Source of the DNA: Alteromonas marina
GTDB lineage: Bacteria > Pseudomonadota > Gammaproteobacteria > Enterobacterales > Alteromonadaceae
Assembly: GCF_000808575.1 (NCBI RefSeq)
Contig: NZ_JWLW01000003.1
Span: 172,753 to 236,752 of the forward strand
Length of the DNA stretch: 64,000 nucleotides
Reading direction: 5' to 3'
Each line of letters starts with the position of its first letter. Within the stretch, counting starts at the first letter, position 1. The notes below the pieces were generated by a model, which saw only the letters and a list, made by a program, of their open reading frames with translations, was not told the DNA's origin and did not search any database. Shown in pieces: positions 51,370 to 60,530 of this stretch. Made by a program: the position numbers and the translations under genes.

Positions 51370-52041
51370 TTAGAACCCGTGATAAGTCACAAATTCTTCG
51401 TTATCAGCGCGAGTTGAACGAACATCGTTTGCTGGAAAATCAGGGTCTGGGTAGCCTAGTGCGATACAAATCATAATGGCCTCATCATCGGGGATATTAG
51501 CGTATTTATGTACTATGTCTGACTGCATTATACCCTGCCCATTTATTACGCAACCAAGCCCTAAATCCCACGCTGCGAGAACAATACCGTAGGCTAACGA
51601 CCCCAAGCCGAACTGTGTTATGCCCGCGGGCTCTAATGCCTTATCGTACGTCAGCACCAAAGAAACCGGTGCATCAAACTGACGGAAACCGCGCATCATC
51701 CAATCCATACGCTTTTCTTTGTCTTCACGGGCTATGCCCATTACATCGAATAATTGTATAGCCACATCAATTTGACGCTGACGATGAATACCTTCGTAGT
51801 CCTCTTTGTAGGGAAAGTCTCGAACGTAGGGTTTCCCTTCTAGTGTATTTTTGGTGTTTCCTTCGCGAATTTTATCGAGCACCTCACCGGTTACAGCGTG
51901 TATTTTCCATGTTTGCGTATTATATGAAGACGGTGCCCATTTGGCCGCATTAATTATTTTATCTACCGTTTCTTGGGTAACTGGTTGCTTTGTAAACCCG
52001 CGAACACTTTTTCTAGATGCTGCAAACTCTGCAAAATTCAT
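51370..52041 (-). CDS. Nitroreductase family protein
   Basis: A 223-residue FMN-dependent nitroreductase-fold protein. ASRKSVRGFTKQPV is the N-terminal FMN phosphate site, WAPSSYNTQTWKIHAV the second FMN block, and GLGCVINGQGI and IALGYPDPDFPAN the C-terminal ones. Such enzymes reduce nitroaromatics or quinones with NAD(P)H. It is divergent from the catalase gene with about 234 bp between, and near the electrophile-stress genes, so a redox-stress role is reasonable. The substrate is unknown. Confidence 0.9.
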   Translation of the reverse strand: MNFAEFAASRKSVRGFTKQPVTQETVDKIINAAKWAPSSYNTQTWKIHAVTGEVLDKIREGNTKNTLEGKPYVRDFPYKEDYEGIHRQRQIDVAIQLFDVMGIAREDKEKRMDWMMRGFRQFDAPVSLVLTYDKALEPAGITQFGLGSLAYGIVLAAWDLGLGCVINGQGIMQSDIVHKYANIPDDEAIMICIALGYPDPDFPANDVRSTRADNEEFVTYHGF

Positions 52042-52275
52042 GAACTTCCCTAAGACGCTGAATAGCTATCGATATGTAAAAATAGAGTAAACAGGAGAAG
52101 TAATTGCTTCAATAGCCTTATTTACAAATTCAGATTGTTTGTTTTTATAGTTATATATAGAAGTTAGTAAACCCTTTCATAAAGCGCGCCGTAGCAAAAA
52201 CAAATCATGAGTCAGGCACACATGATGTTTATGGAAGTTTGGCTTTTAAAAGAAGCATGTGAAAGGAGTTTTAAA

Positions 52276-53778
52276 ATGACTAAGAAACCACAATTAACGA
52301 CGTCGGCAGGCGCGCCCGTTGTAAGCAATGAAACCACTAAAACCGCTGGAGAGCGTGGCCCCGCACTCTTACAAGATTATCAGCTCATTGAAAAGTTAGC
52401 CCACCAGAATCGTGAACGAATTCCAGAGCGCGTGGTACACGCCAAAGGCTGGGGAGCACAAGGCACGTTTACGGTCACTCATGACATCACCGATTATACT
52501 TGCGCCGATTTATTTTCAGAAGTTGGAAAGCAAACTGAAGTGCTTAGCCGCTGGTCAACAGTAGCGGGCGAGTCTGGCGCAGCTGATACCGAACGTGATG
52601 TACGCGGCTTTAGCCTGAAGTTTTACACTCAGCAAGGCAACTGGGACATGGTAGGTAACAACACCCCTATCTTCTTCATTCGCGACGGATACAAATTCCC
52701 TGATTTTATCCGCACGCAAAAACGTCACCCGAAAACAAATCTACGCTCGCCGGAAGCTATGTTCGACTTTTGGGCCGCCCAGCCAGAAAGCGTTCACCAA
52801 GTCACTATTTTAATGTCTGATCGCGGCATTCCAGTGTCGCCAATGCATATGAATGGCTATGGCAGCCACACCTTTAGCATGTGGAATAAGGAAGGCAAGC
52901 GTCATTGGGTGAAGTTCCATTTCAAAACTCAACAAGGCATTAAAAACTACACCAATGAAACGTCTGAAAAGATCATTGGAAGCACTCGAGAAAAGTATCA
53001 AGAAGAGCTGTATAACGCCATTGAAGAAGGCAATTTCCCAAAATGGACAATGTATATTCAAGCCATGCCTGAAGAAGAGGCAGGCCAACAAAGCTATAAC
53101 CCTTTTGACCTAACCAAGGTTTGGCCGCACGACGATTATCCGCTGATAGAAGTCGGCGAGTTAGAAATGAACAAAAATCCAGAAAACTATTTTCAAATGA
53201 TTGAAAACGCGGCATTCAGCCCGTCGAATGTTGTTCCAGGCATTGGCTTTAGCCCCGACAAAATGCTTCAAGCGCGTATCTTTTCCTATGCCGACGCTCA
53301 CCGCTACCGCTTGGGCACGCACTATGAAGCACTACCTGCGAATGCGCCAAAAAATAGCAAAGTAAACCACTATCATAAAGACGGCGCTATGCGCTTCTTT
53401 ACCAATGATTTCGGTAACCCAGATGCTTATTATGAGCCAAATCAATATGAAGGCCCAGTTGCTGACTTTTCAGTGAAAGAGCCGCCGCTTCGCATCGACG
53501 GAGATGCCGACAGATATCATCAAGATGAAGTTGATGTCGATTACGTTCAGCCACGCAAGCTGTACGAAATGTTTTCTGATGAGCAAAAAGAACGGCTATA
53601 CAAAAATTATGCTGCAGCTATGGGCCCATGCTCTGACAGTGTTAAAGAGCGCTGGTACGCCGTGTTGGAAAAGGTTCATCCAGACTATGCAGCAGGTGTA
53701 AAAAATGCAGTAGACAGCTTGGACACTGATGTAAATACGGTACCTATTACCGAAAATACACCTATTGAAGACAATTAA
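52276..53778 (+). CDS. Monofunctional haem catalase
   Basis: A 500-residue catalase that splits hydrogen peroxide into water and oxygen. The distal His55 is in [13 protein letters not shown], the Asn in [11 protein letters not shown], and the proximal haem-ligand Tyr338 in [14 protein letters not shown]. The size and the lack of a C-terminal flavodoxin-like domain place it in the small-subunit group. The motif after the distal His reads GWGAQG where GAGAFG is usual, a minor change. The ATG at 52276 follows AAAGGAG; the longer frame has no homology in its first 23 residues. No signal peptide, so cytoplasmic. Single gene. Confidence 0.95.
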   Translation: MTKKPQLTTSAGAPVVSNETTKTAGERGPALLQDYQLIEKLAHQNRERIPERVVHAKGWGAQGTFTVTHDITDYTCADLFSEVGKQTEVLSRWSTVAGESGAADTERDVRGFSLKFYTQQGNWDMVGNNTPIFFIRDGYKFPDFIRTQKRHPKTNLRSPEAMFDFWAAQPESVHQVTILMSDRGIPVSPMHMNGYGSHTFSMWNKEGKRHWVKFHFKTQQGIKNYTNETSEKIIGSTREKYQEELYNAIEEGNFPKWTMYIQAMPEEEAGQQSYNPFDLTKVWPHDDYPLIEVGELEMNKNPENYFQMIENAAFSPSNVVPGIGFSPDKMLQARIFSYADAHRYRLGTHYEALPANAPKNSKVNHYHKDGAMRFFTNDFGNPDAYYEPNQYEGPVADFSVKEPPLRIDGDADRYHQDEVDVDYVQPRKLYEMFSDEQKERLYKNYAAAMGPCSDSVKERWYAVLEKVHPDYAAGVKNAVDSLDTDVNTVPITENTPIEDN

Positions 53779-53805
53779 ACCTGCTTCTAGTGAATTAAAC
53801 TCTAT

Positions 53806-53836
53806 TTCCAAGTTGGTATCCTTAGCGGGTATCAAC
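53806..53836 (+). terminator. Hairpin after the catalase gene
   Basis: CCAAGTTG at 53808-53815 pairs with CAACTTGG, and inner wobble pairs extend the stem to about 14 bp. No strong T-run follows. Confidence 0.5.
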
Positions 53837-53950
53837 TTGGTTCACAGCCGGGCAATGGAAACAAACCTTTATTGGCTCAATCAAATCTCATTAATCCAAC
53901 AATAGACTTTTGTTAGCAAATCAACACCATTCAACTTTAGAACAAATCTT

Positions 53951-53970
53951 ATCTCGCAAGTTTGCGAGAT
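53951..53970. promoter_or_regulatory. 20-bp palindrome upstream of the HD-GYP regulator gene
   Basis: ATCTCGCAAGTTTGCGAGAT is a 9-bp inverted repeat around GT. It lies 50 bp before the response-regulator ATG, where an operator would sit. It lacks a T-run, which argues against a terminator. Confidence 0.5.
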
Positions 53971-54020
53971 TGCGTTTTGTGGCTTACGTTTAATTCATAT
54001 AATTGTTTTTAGCGCTGTGT

Positions 54021-55550
54021 ATGTCGTTATTTAAAAAGTCAAAAATTGAACAAAACACCCCTCGTTTAGCCCCATGGAAAATAGCCATTATCGATGATGA
54101 AGAAGGCGTTCACGAGGTTACCAAATTAACTCTACGCAAGTTTAGCTTTGAAAAGCGTGGCGTAGAGTTTTTATCAGCTCATAGTGGAGAAGAAGGATTA
54201 GCGCTTTTGAAAGCTAATCCGGATATCGCGCTTGCGTTTGTTGATGTAGTAATGGAAACCGACGATGCCGGCTTAAAGCTAGTAGATGCTATTCGCAACG
54301 ACCTTAAAAATCACGTCACTCGATTAATATTGCGAACAGGCCAGCCAGGGCAAGCTCCTGAAGAGGATGTTATCAGACGTTATGACATCAATGACTATAA
54401 AGCCAAAACAGAACTTTCCTCACTAAAGTTAAAATCATGCGTTTATACGGCGATTCGCTCTTATCGCGATATACAAACGATCGAAAAAGGCAAACGAGGT
54501 ATGGAGGATGTACTGAAATCATCATCCTCTGTTTTAGCAAGTCAGTCACTAGCGCAATTTGGTACCGCTGTACTGAAACAAACGCTTACCCTTCTCAATT
54601 TAAACAACTCAGTGCTTTACCTCTCGACACAACACACCGATTTATATGGTGACACCAGTATGACAGTTTTGGGTGCAAGCGGAGACCTTATTGGACTGTG
54701 TGAGCCGGGTATTTCCACCCGTATTCCCGAATCGATTGAAGAAGAAGTTAAAAGCGTTCTGGCCAATAAAGCACACTTCCAAAGTGATAACGTGTTTATC
54801 GGTTATTACCCCACTGGTGAAGACAGCCATAATATTTTGTACATTAAACTCGACCAGCCTTTAGATGATATGCAACGAAAGACATTAGAAATGTTTGCAT
54901 CTAACGTGGCGGTAATTTTCCAAAATCTCACACAAAAAGAAGATATACAAAAAACGCAGAAAGAACTGATTATGGTACTGAGCGATGCCATTGAAATGCG
55001 CAGTAAAGAAACCGGGGGGCACGTAAGACGCGTTATTTTAATGACAGAGTTTCTCGCTGAAAAGCTGCACATGAGCAAAGAGTTTATTGAAACTATCCGC
55101 TACTCTGCAGCCCTTCATGATGTGGGCAAAATCAGCATACCCGAAACCATACTGCATAAACCGGGGAAACTCGACCCCGATGAGTGGGAAATTATGAAAA
55201 CCCACGCTCAAAAAGGTTATGAGCTACTTGCAGATTCTGACCGGATTGTTGCCAAGATGGGCGCAATTATTGCCAAAACGCACCACGAACGTTGGGACGG
55301 TAAAGGCTACCCTGATGGGCTGGCTGGCGACAATATACCAGTGGAAGGGCGCATTATGGCGATTGTTGACGTTGTCGACGCCCTTCTATCCAAACGTTGC
55401 TACAAACCTGCATGGAGCGTTGATGAGGTTAAAGCTTATCTTAAAGAGAATGCAGGTAAACAATTCGACCCGCTAATTACCCATGTAATGCTAGAGCACT
55501 TCGACAGAATATTAGAAATCCGTGCAACAGAACCGGACGAAGATGAATGA
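54021..55550 (+). CDS. Response regulator with DUF3369 and HD-GYP domain (cyclic-di-GMP phosphodiesterase type)
   Basis: A 509-residue cytoplasmic protein. A receiver domain (about residues 25-145, IIDDEEG, LAFVDVVMETDDAG with the acceptor Asp) is followed by a DUF3369 linker domain (about 170-315) and an HD-GYP domain (about 330-495). HDVGKISIPETILHKPGKL, THAQKGYELL and HHERWDGKGYPDGLAGDNIP carry the metal and GYP motifs and appear intact, so it probably hydrolyses cyclic di-GMP when phosphorylated. The ATG at 54021 is used; the upstream start adds six residues. Its stop overlaps the start of the kinase gene (ATGA), so that kinase is its probable partner. Confidence 0.92.
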   Translation: MSLFKKSKIEQNTPRLAPWKIAIIDDEEGVHEVTKLTLRKFSFEKRGVEFLSAHSGEEGLALLKANPDIALAFVDVVMETDDAGLKLVDAIRNDLKNHVTRLILRTGQPGQAPEEDVIRRYDINDYKAKTELSSLKLKSCVYTAIRSYRDIQTIEKGKRGMEDVLKSSSSVLASQSLAQFGTAVLKQTLTLLNLNNSVLYLSTQHTDLYGDTSMTVLGASGDLIGLCEPGISTRIPESIEEEVKSVLANKAHFQSDNVFIGYYPTGEDSHNILYIKLDQPLDDMQRKTLEMFASNVAVIFQNLTQKEDIQKTQKELIMVLSDAIEMRSKETGGHVRRVILMTEFLAEKLHMSKEFIETIRYSAALHDVGKISIPETILHKPGKLDPDEWEIMKTHAQKGYELLADSDRIVAKMGAIIAKTHHERWDGKGYPDGLAGDNIPVEGRIMAIVDVVDALLSKRCYKPAWSVDEVKAYLKENAGKQFDPLITHVMLEHFDRILEIRATEPDEDE

Positions 55551-56899
55551 AAGAAAACTTAGAGTTAATTTTACTGCGCGTTAGCCAAAGACCAGACATT
55601 GATAAAGGCGAACTGGATGTTGCTTCAAGACTTATTATCAACTCAGTGTGCGAAGGCTTGGAAATTACTCGGGCAGGCATTTGGTTATATGACGAAAACC
55701 AAACACTAGTGCAATGCACACTACTTATAGACAAAGGAAACGACCTCGATAACGAAAGCTTAGTGCTAACTCGAAGAGATTTTCCCCATTATTTTGAAGC
55801 GCTCGACTCAGGTAGAACGATTGCCGCCCACGATGCGATAACCGATGTTGCAACTTTTGAGTTTGCTGAAGTGTATTTAACGCCTCTAGGTATAAGCTCT
55901 ATGCTGGATGTGCCTATTCGCCACCGCGGAAAGATGATTGGGATAATATGTTGTGAGCACCAGGGCAAGGCTCGACAATGGCTTGACGATGAAATGGTTT
56001 TTGCTGCATCGCTCGCCGACCTCTACGGGCGTGCAATAAGTGCCAATGAACGTGCAGACTACGAGCAACAACTTCTCGAAGCCAACCGAACCCTCGAACA
56101 AAAAGTGAAAGACCGCACTAAGGAGTTAGAGGCAGCTCAAGAGAAACTTGTCGAGTCAGAGAAAATGGCAGCCTTGGGCAACCTGGTAGCGGGTATTGCT
56201 CACGAAGTTAATACGCCGCTCGGCATTGCACTTACCTCGGTAAGTAACTGCAAAGAAGAGCTCAAAGATATTTATCGAGATTTCGAGAATGGCGAGTTAA
56301 CAGAAGAAGGTTTTAAAGACTTTGAGGCGATATGCTCTGAGGGTTTATCACTAGCGGAAACCAGTTTAATGCGGGCCGCAAACTTAGTACAAGATTTCAA
56401 GCGAACCTCTGCGGACCAGACCTCATTAGAAATTGAAGAAATCACGCTAGATGAATATATTCCTAGGGTTTGTAATCCATTGAAGCCTATGCTTCGCAAA
56501 GAGCAAATTGAGCTCAGCATCGATGTTCCCTCTGATTTAGTTATCACTACATGTCCGGGCATTATAGCTCAGCTATTAACGAATTTAATATCGAACGCTC
56601 AGCGACACGCCTTTGGCCCATCAGTAGATAATGAAGTGAATAAAGTTTCTGTAAGCTGCGGCAAAAGTGAAAAAGGTATTGTAATAAGCGTTCAAGACAA
56701 CGGAAAAGGCATTCCTGCAGAACTTCACAAAAAAGTGTTTGAGCCTTTTTATACAACGGCCCGCGATAAAGGTGGCACGGGTTTAGGCCTAAATATTTTA
56801 TATAATCTTGTTCGCCAGAAATTTAACGGAGAGATTGATTTGGTATCGTCGCCTGGTGAAGGAACCACGATTACGGTTTGTATCCCCGTCGAAAGCTAA
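55547..56899 (+). CDS. Sensor histidine kinase with GAF domain, partner of the HD-GYP regulator
   Basis: A 450-residue soluble histidine kinase. A GAF domain (about residues 20-165, SMLDVPIRHRGKMIGIICCEH) is followed by a coiled coil (about 170-205), a dimerisation/phosphoacceptor region VAGIAHEVNTPLG (His219) and an HATPase domain (NLISNAQRHAFG, DNGKGIP, GGTGLGLNILYNLV). No membrane segment is seen, so it senses a cytoplasmic signal, perhaps through the GAF domain. It is translationally coupled to the HD-GYP regulator. Signal unknown. Confidence 0.92.
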   Translation: MKENLELILLRVSQRPDIDKGELDVASRLIINSVCEGLEITRAGIWLYDENQTLVQCTLLIDKGNDLDNESLVLTRRDFPHYFEALDSGRTIAAHDAITDVATFEFAEVYLTPLGISSMLDVPIRHRGKMIGIICCEHQGKARQWLDDEMVFAASLADLYGRAISANERADYEQQLLEANRTLEQKVKDRTKELEAAQEKLVESEKMAALGNLVAGIAHEVNTPLGIALTSVSNCKEELKDIYRDFENGELTEEGFKDFEAICSEGLSLAETSLMRAANLVQDFKRTSADQTSLEIEEITLDEYIPRVCNPLKPMLRKEQIELSIDVPSDLVITTCPGIIAQLLTNLISNAQRHAFGPSVDNEVNKVSVSCGKSEKGIVISVQDNGKGIPAELHKKVFEPFYTTARDKGGTGLGLNILYNLVRQKFNGEIDLVSSPGEGTTITVCIPVES

Positions 56900-56912
56900 A
56901 GCCGCTCTCCCT

Positions 56913-56964
56913 GTTTAAACCATTTATCTTCCCAAGATAAATTTAAAAGCGCGCCATGGTTTAA
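56913..56964. repeat. Nested inverted repeats after the kinase gene
   Basis: TTTAAACCAT (56913-56922) pairs with ATGGTTTAAA (56955-56964). Inside it lies a second hairpin, TTTATCTT-CCC-AAGATAAA (56923-56941). A branched RNA structure or imperfect terminator is possible. Confidence 0.5.
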
Positions 56965-57039
56965 ATGTCGCGCTTACGACGGTTCAAAAGCCTCACACAA
57001 GGCAAGCTAAGGATAAAATCATAATAAGGGCATGTCGTA

Positions 57040-57894
57040 ATGCAACTTTCACAATGGCGTAGTTCAGGCCAATTCCTAAGCGTTAATAATCAGCAAATTT
57101 TCCACAAAACTCAAGGTAAAGGGCCTGTACTTTTGTTGATTCATGGATACCCCACTGCGAGTTTCGATTGGGTTAAGTTATGGCCTGCGCTAACTTCCCA
57201 CTTTCGTTGTGTCACTCTTGATATGTTAGGATTCGGGTTTAGCTGTAAAGCGCCTAAGAAATATGAAATTAAGGAACAAGCGGCTGTTATTAACGAGCTA
57301 ATGCAACACTTAAACATCGCAAGTGCCCACGTTTTATCTCACGATTACGGCGACACAGTTGCACAGGAGTTAATGGCCCGTCAGTTAGAAGGTAACCTCG
57401 CGTTTCGTATGGAATCGCTCCATTTGCTAAATGGCGGCCTTTTCCCTGAAACCCACCAAGCGTTGCTTATTCAGAAGCTATTGCTTTCCCCTATTGGCGT
57501 ACTACTTATTCGTTTCTTAAACAAAAATGCAATTCGAAAAAGTATGCATAACATTTTTGGTCCCAATACGCCGCCTTCGGATCAAGACATTAATGATTCT
57601 TGGGCGCTTATTAGTGAAAACAATGGTCACAAATACATGCACTTACTTTTGGATTATATGAAACAGCGTAAGCAATACCGAGAGCGCTGGGTAAGTGCAC
57701 TTCAAAATGCTGACGTTCCGGTTCGACTAACAGCTGGCATGGCAGACCCCATTTCTGGTGCGCACATGGTGGAAAGGTATAAGGAACTTATACCCAATGC
57801 AGATACAGTAGAACTTGCTCATATAGGGCATTACCCGCAGATCGAAAGTGCTGAATTGGTTTTAGAGTCTGTTCTAGAACTTATTGAGAATTAG
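57040..57894 (+). CDS. Alpha/beta hydrolase with Asp nucleophile (epoxide hydrolase/haloalkane dehalogenase-like)
   Basis: A 284-residue cytoplasmic alpha/beta hydrolase. LLLIHGYPTASFDW gives the oxyanion-hole HGxP motif. The nucleophile elbow reads SHDYGDTVA with Asp102 in place of Ser, and the catalytic His is in HIGHYPQIE. An Asp nucleophile points to epoxide hydrolases or haloalkane/haloacid dehalogenases rather than esterases. The natural substrate is unknown. It has a weak ribosome site (AAGGGCATG upstream) and no operon partner; the tRNA-Pro gene follows on the other strand. Confidence 0.88.
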   Translation: MQLSQWRSSGQFLSVNNQQIFHKTQGKGPVLLLIHGYPTASFDWVKLWPALTSHFRCVTLDMLGFGFSCKAPKKYEIKEQAAVINELMQHLNIASAHVLSHDYGDTVAQELMARQLEGNLAFRMESLHLLNGGLFPETHQALLIQKLLLSPIGVLLIRFLNKNAIRKSMHNIFGPNTPPSDQDINDSWALISENNGHKYMHLLLDYMKQRKQYRERWVSALQNADVPVRLTAGMADPISGAHMVERYKELIPNADTVELAHIGHYPQIESAELVLESVLELIEN

Positions 57895-57924
57895 ATATGC
57901 GGGTGTCGCTTCAATAAGAGAAGT

Positions 57925-58001
57925 TGGTCGGTGTGAGAGGATTTGAACCTCCGACCCCTGACACCCCATGACAGTGCGCTACCAGGCTGCGCTACACACC
58001 G
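57925..58001 (-). tRNA. tRNA-Pro (anticodon GGG)
   Basis: A 77-nt cloverleaf on the minus strand including an encoded CCA end. The acceptor stem is CGGTGTG/CACACCG, the D arm AGCGCAGCCTGGTAGCGC, the anticodon loop ATGGGGT (anticodon GGG) and the T arm GGAGGTTCAAATCCTC. It closely resembles E. coli ProL, including the same mismatch in the anticodon stem. It decodes CCC/CCU. Confidence 0.97.
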
Positions 58002-58137
58002 ACCGAAAGAGCGGATAAGTCTACTCAAATTTGTTCACAATGCAACGGAATTTAGCAATAAGCCTGTTTAAGCGCTCAATTGCTAACCATCTTTGCAAAT
58101 TTCTGCACCAAAACACCTAGTTGCCGTTTTTTTGATA

Positions 58138-59574
58138 TCAGGCCAAAGTGACGTAGCACACTGCGGTTACCACTAAGGCCACCAGCATGTTAAGCATTAT
58201 TCCTTCTCTGGCCATGGTTTTAATATCGAACTTTTCCGTTGAGTACGCAATGGCGTTAGGCGCTGTTGCTACTGGCAGCATAAAAGCGCAACTTGCGCTA
58301 ATTGCCGCGGGGATCATCAACAACTTAGGATCTACGCCCACAGCCATACCCGCGGCCGCTAGAATTGGCATTAGTAGTGTAGATGTTGCCGTGTTTGAAG
58401 TAATTTCAGTAAGAAAGGTTACAAACAAGCAAATGCCCAGTACAAGTAGTAATACTGGTAAGGTTGCAAGCCCTGTTAACCATGAGCCCATTAATACGCT
58501 TAAGCCCGATGACATAAACGCTTTGGCAATACAAATACCGCCGGCAAACAATAACAACATACCCCACGGAATATCATTCGCGGTTTTCCAATCTAGCAGC
58601 TTATCGCGGTTGCCTTTTGCGTCTACTTCACCGTTATCATTGCCGCTATTGGTGAAAAACATGGCGGCAACACCCGCAACGGCTATAGTGCTATCACTGA
58701 TAGTAGTTACCCCTATCCATGCAGTCCAAAAAGGTCTGAATATCCATGCCATTGCTACCGTACCGAAAATGGCAAGTACACGCTTTTCGGCCTTTGTCCA
58801 TGCGCTAGGTACAGGCAAATCTATGTGGCCCACTTCTTTAATACCGCGCGCTAACCACAAGGCCATGATAGGCACACCTAGTATTACGATTGGTACACCT
58901 GTTTTCATCCAGTCGATAAAGCTGTATTCAATACCTTGGGTCTCTTCATACACGCTCATAAAGATAATGTTAGGTGGCGTCCCAATCGGTGTCCCTACCC
59001 CACCTAAGCTTGCCGAATAAGCAATACCAAGTATTAGCGCCACGCCAAATCGCGGGTTGTCTACTGCATTGATAATAGCGATAGCCATTGGCAACATCAT
59101 TAACACCGTGGCGGTGTTACTAATCCACATACTGAGTACTGCGGTTGTTAACATGAAGCCCAGTACCAGCTTAAGCGGGCTGCCGCTGCCCGTTACACGT
59201 AGCATGTAAATGGCGAAACGCTTGTGTAAGTTAGCGCGCTCCAACCCTTTTGAAAGCATGAAAGCAGCCATTAATAGAATGATAACGTGGCTTCCGAGAG
59301 CAGAGGCAGCTTCGCTGTGAGACAACACACCAAATAACGGGAATAACGCGAATGGCAGAAGCGAAGTAGCGGGAATAGGAAGCGCTTCGGTTACCCAAAG
59401 TACTGCTACAAAAAGGGTAATCGCAGCGGTAAATATAATTTCGCTGGGCTGATTTACAACCCACAAGCCCATACCGCTTAGAACAGAGGCGATAAACGCG
59501 AAAAGAATAATACTGTTCTTGCGTGTTGGCTGTCGTTGTTGAGTATCTGAAGAAGGTTCAGGGTTTGTGTGCAT
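58138..59574 (-). CDS. DASS/SLC13-family sodium:anion symporter
   Basis: A 478-residue inner-membrane transporter with about 11-12 helices. The two SNT signatures of the divalent-anion:Na+ symporter family are visible: MWISNTATVLMMLP (first half) and TEITSNTATSTLLMPIL (second half), together with GVGTPIGTPPNIIF. Substrates of the family are dicarboxylates such as succinate, malate or fumarate, or sulfate; dicarboxylate is the most likely. The N-terminus has a charged 20-residue leader. Single gene downstream of dcd on the same strand, 139 bp away. Confidence 0.9.
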   Translation of the reverse strand: MHTNPEPSSDTQQRQPTRKNSIILFAFIASVLSGMGLWVVNQPSEIIFTAAITLFVAVLWVTEALPIPATSLLPFALFPLFGVLSHSEAASALGSHVIILLMAAFMLSKGLERANLHKRFAIYMLRVTGSGSPLKLVLGFMLTTAVLSMWISNTATVLMMLPMAIAIINAVDNPRFGVALILGIAYSASLGGVGTPIGTPPNIIFMSVYEETQGIEYSFIDWMKTGVPIVILGVPIMALWLARGIKEVGHIDLPVPSAWTKAEKRVLAIFGTVAMAWIFRPFWTAWIGVTTISDSTIAVAGVAAMFFTNSGNDNGEVDAKGNRDKLLDWKTANDIPWGMLLLFAGGICIAKAFMSSGLSVLMGSWLTGLATLPVLLLVLGICLFVTFLTEITSNTATSTLLMPILAAAGMAVGVDPKLLMIPAAISASCAFMLPVATAPNAIAYSTEKFDIKTMAREGIMLNMLVALVVTAVCYVTLA

Positions 59575-59712
59575 TGCGCTTCCCGTTACTAATCGCTTTA
59601 TTATAAGTGCTAGGGCCTTAGCTACTGGCCCTTTTTATTGCTCTTATAGTTTCTATCAGTAATTAGCGGGAAACGCACGAGGCTTTTCCAAAAAAGTGGT
59701 ATTTAAGTTGAT

Positions 59713-60306
59713 TTACTTACTTTCGTCGTCAGACGAGATTCGGCTGGCTACTGCGCCTGCTTGGCCTTTGTATTTAGCATCAACTCTGGCGTTGTAAGGT
59801 TTTTCAGCTGGCGCCGATAACACCTCAAAGCTTAATGCGCCTATTTTCATTTTAGGGCGAAGCGCTAGCGGTAACTTACCACTGTTGTAAAACTCAAGAA
59901 CGATGTTGCCCGACCAGCCTGGATCTATTCGATGCGCGGTCACGTGCACCATCAAGCCCAAACGCGCAAGCGAAGAACGCCCGTCTAACCAACCTACGAT
60001 GTTGTCAGGCAAGGTTACTGACTCGTGGGTAATAGCAAGCGCCAGTTCCCCGGGGTGTAGAAAGAAGGCTTTACCCTCTTCTAGTTCAATTTCATCGCTC
60101 ATTACGTGGTCCAGCGCTTCTTGAACCTGTGCTTTCGGCCCACTTAAATCGATATACGGCGCTTGGTGATCTTCAAACACGCGAAATTTATTACCTAGGC
60201 GGATATCTACCGTTACACCACTTATTTGATCGTAGCTGGGTGTAGGGTCAATTTTAATTTTTCCATCTTGCAGATGTTGGTAGATATCGCGGTCGCACAA
60301 GCGCAT
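59713..60306 (-). CDS. dcd: dCTP deaminase
   Basis: Dcd deaminates dCTP to dUTP, which Dut then turns into dUMP for thymidylate synthesis. The 197 residues match the homotrimeric enzyme (E. coli 193). Conserved blocks are [56 protein letters not shown] and [19 protein letters not shown] with the catalytic Glu. Here Arg and Ser sit in RSSLARLG as expected. The last seven residues are a small acidic extension. Core housekeeping gene. Confidence 0.97.
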   Translation of the reverse strand: MRLCDRDIYQHLQDGKIKIDPTPSYDQISGVTVDIRLGNKFRVFEDHQAPYIDLSGPKAQVQEALDHVMSDEIELEEGKAFFLHPGELALAITHESVTLPDNIVGWLDGRSSLARLGLMVHVTAHRIDPGWSGNIVLEFYNSGKLPLALRPKMKIGALSFEVLSAPAEKPYNARVDAKYKGQAGAVASRISSDDESK

Positions 60307-60530
60307 GGTGTATTCCTCATTTCGTTAGGCCGCTATTATGCGTATGTCGCTGCATGCATTCAACTGCTCAAAGGCTTGTTTTATCTGCTTTTGCGCAATT
60401 TTCGTATAGTTTTATCAAATTTTAAATTTAAGCAATCGAACCTGACTATAATTCACCTTTACTACACCTGTCTGAATTTACCTATCCGTCGGGCATTCCT
60501 GATATTTGTTACCTAGATATTTCAAGCTAG

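Noticed and set aside
52042..52275. OxyR site between the nitroreductase and catalase genes
   Set aside because: Several ATAG-like tetramers occur, but their spacing does not fit the OxyR pattern and the region is AT-rich.
58187..59020. 277-codon open frame opposite the DASS transporter gene
   Set aside because: Antisense shadow; the minus-strand frame carries clear family motifs.
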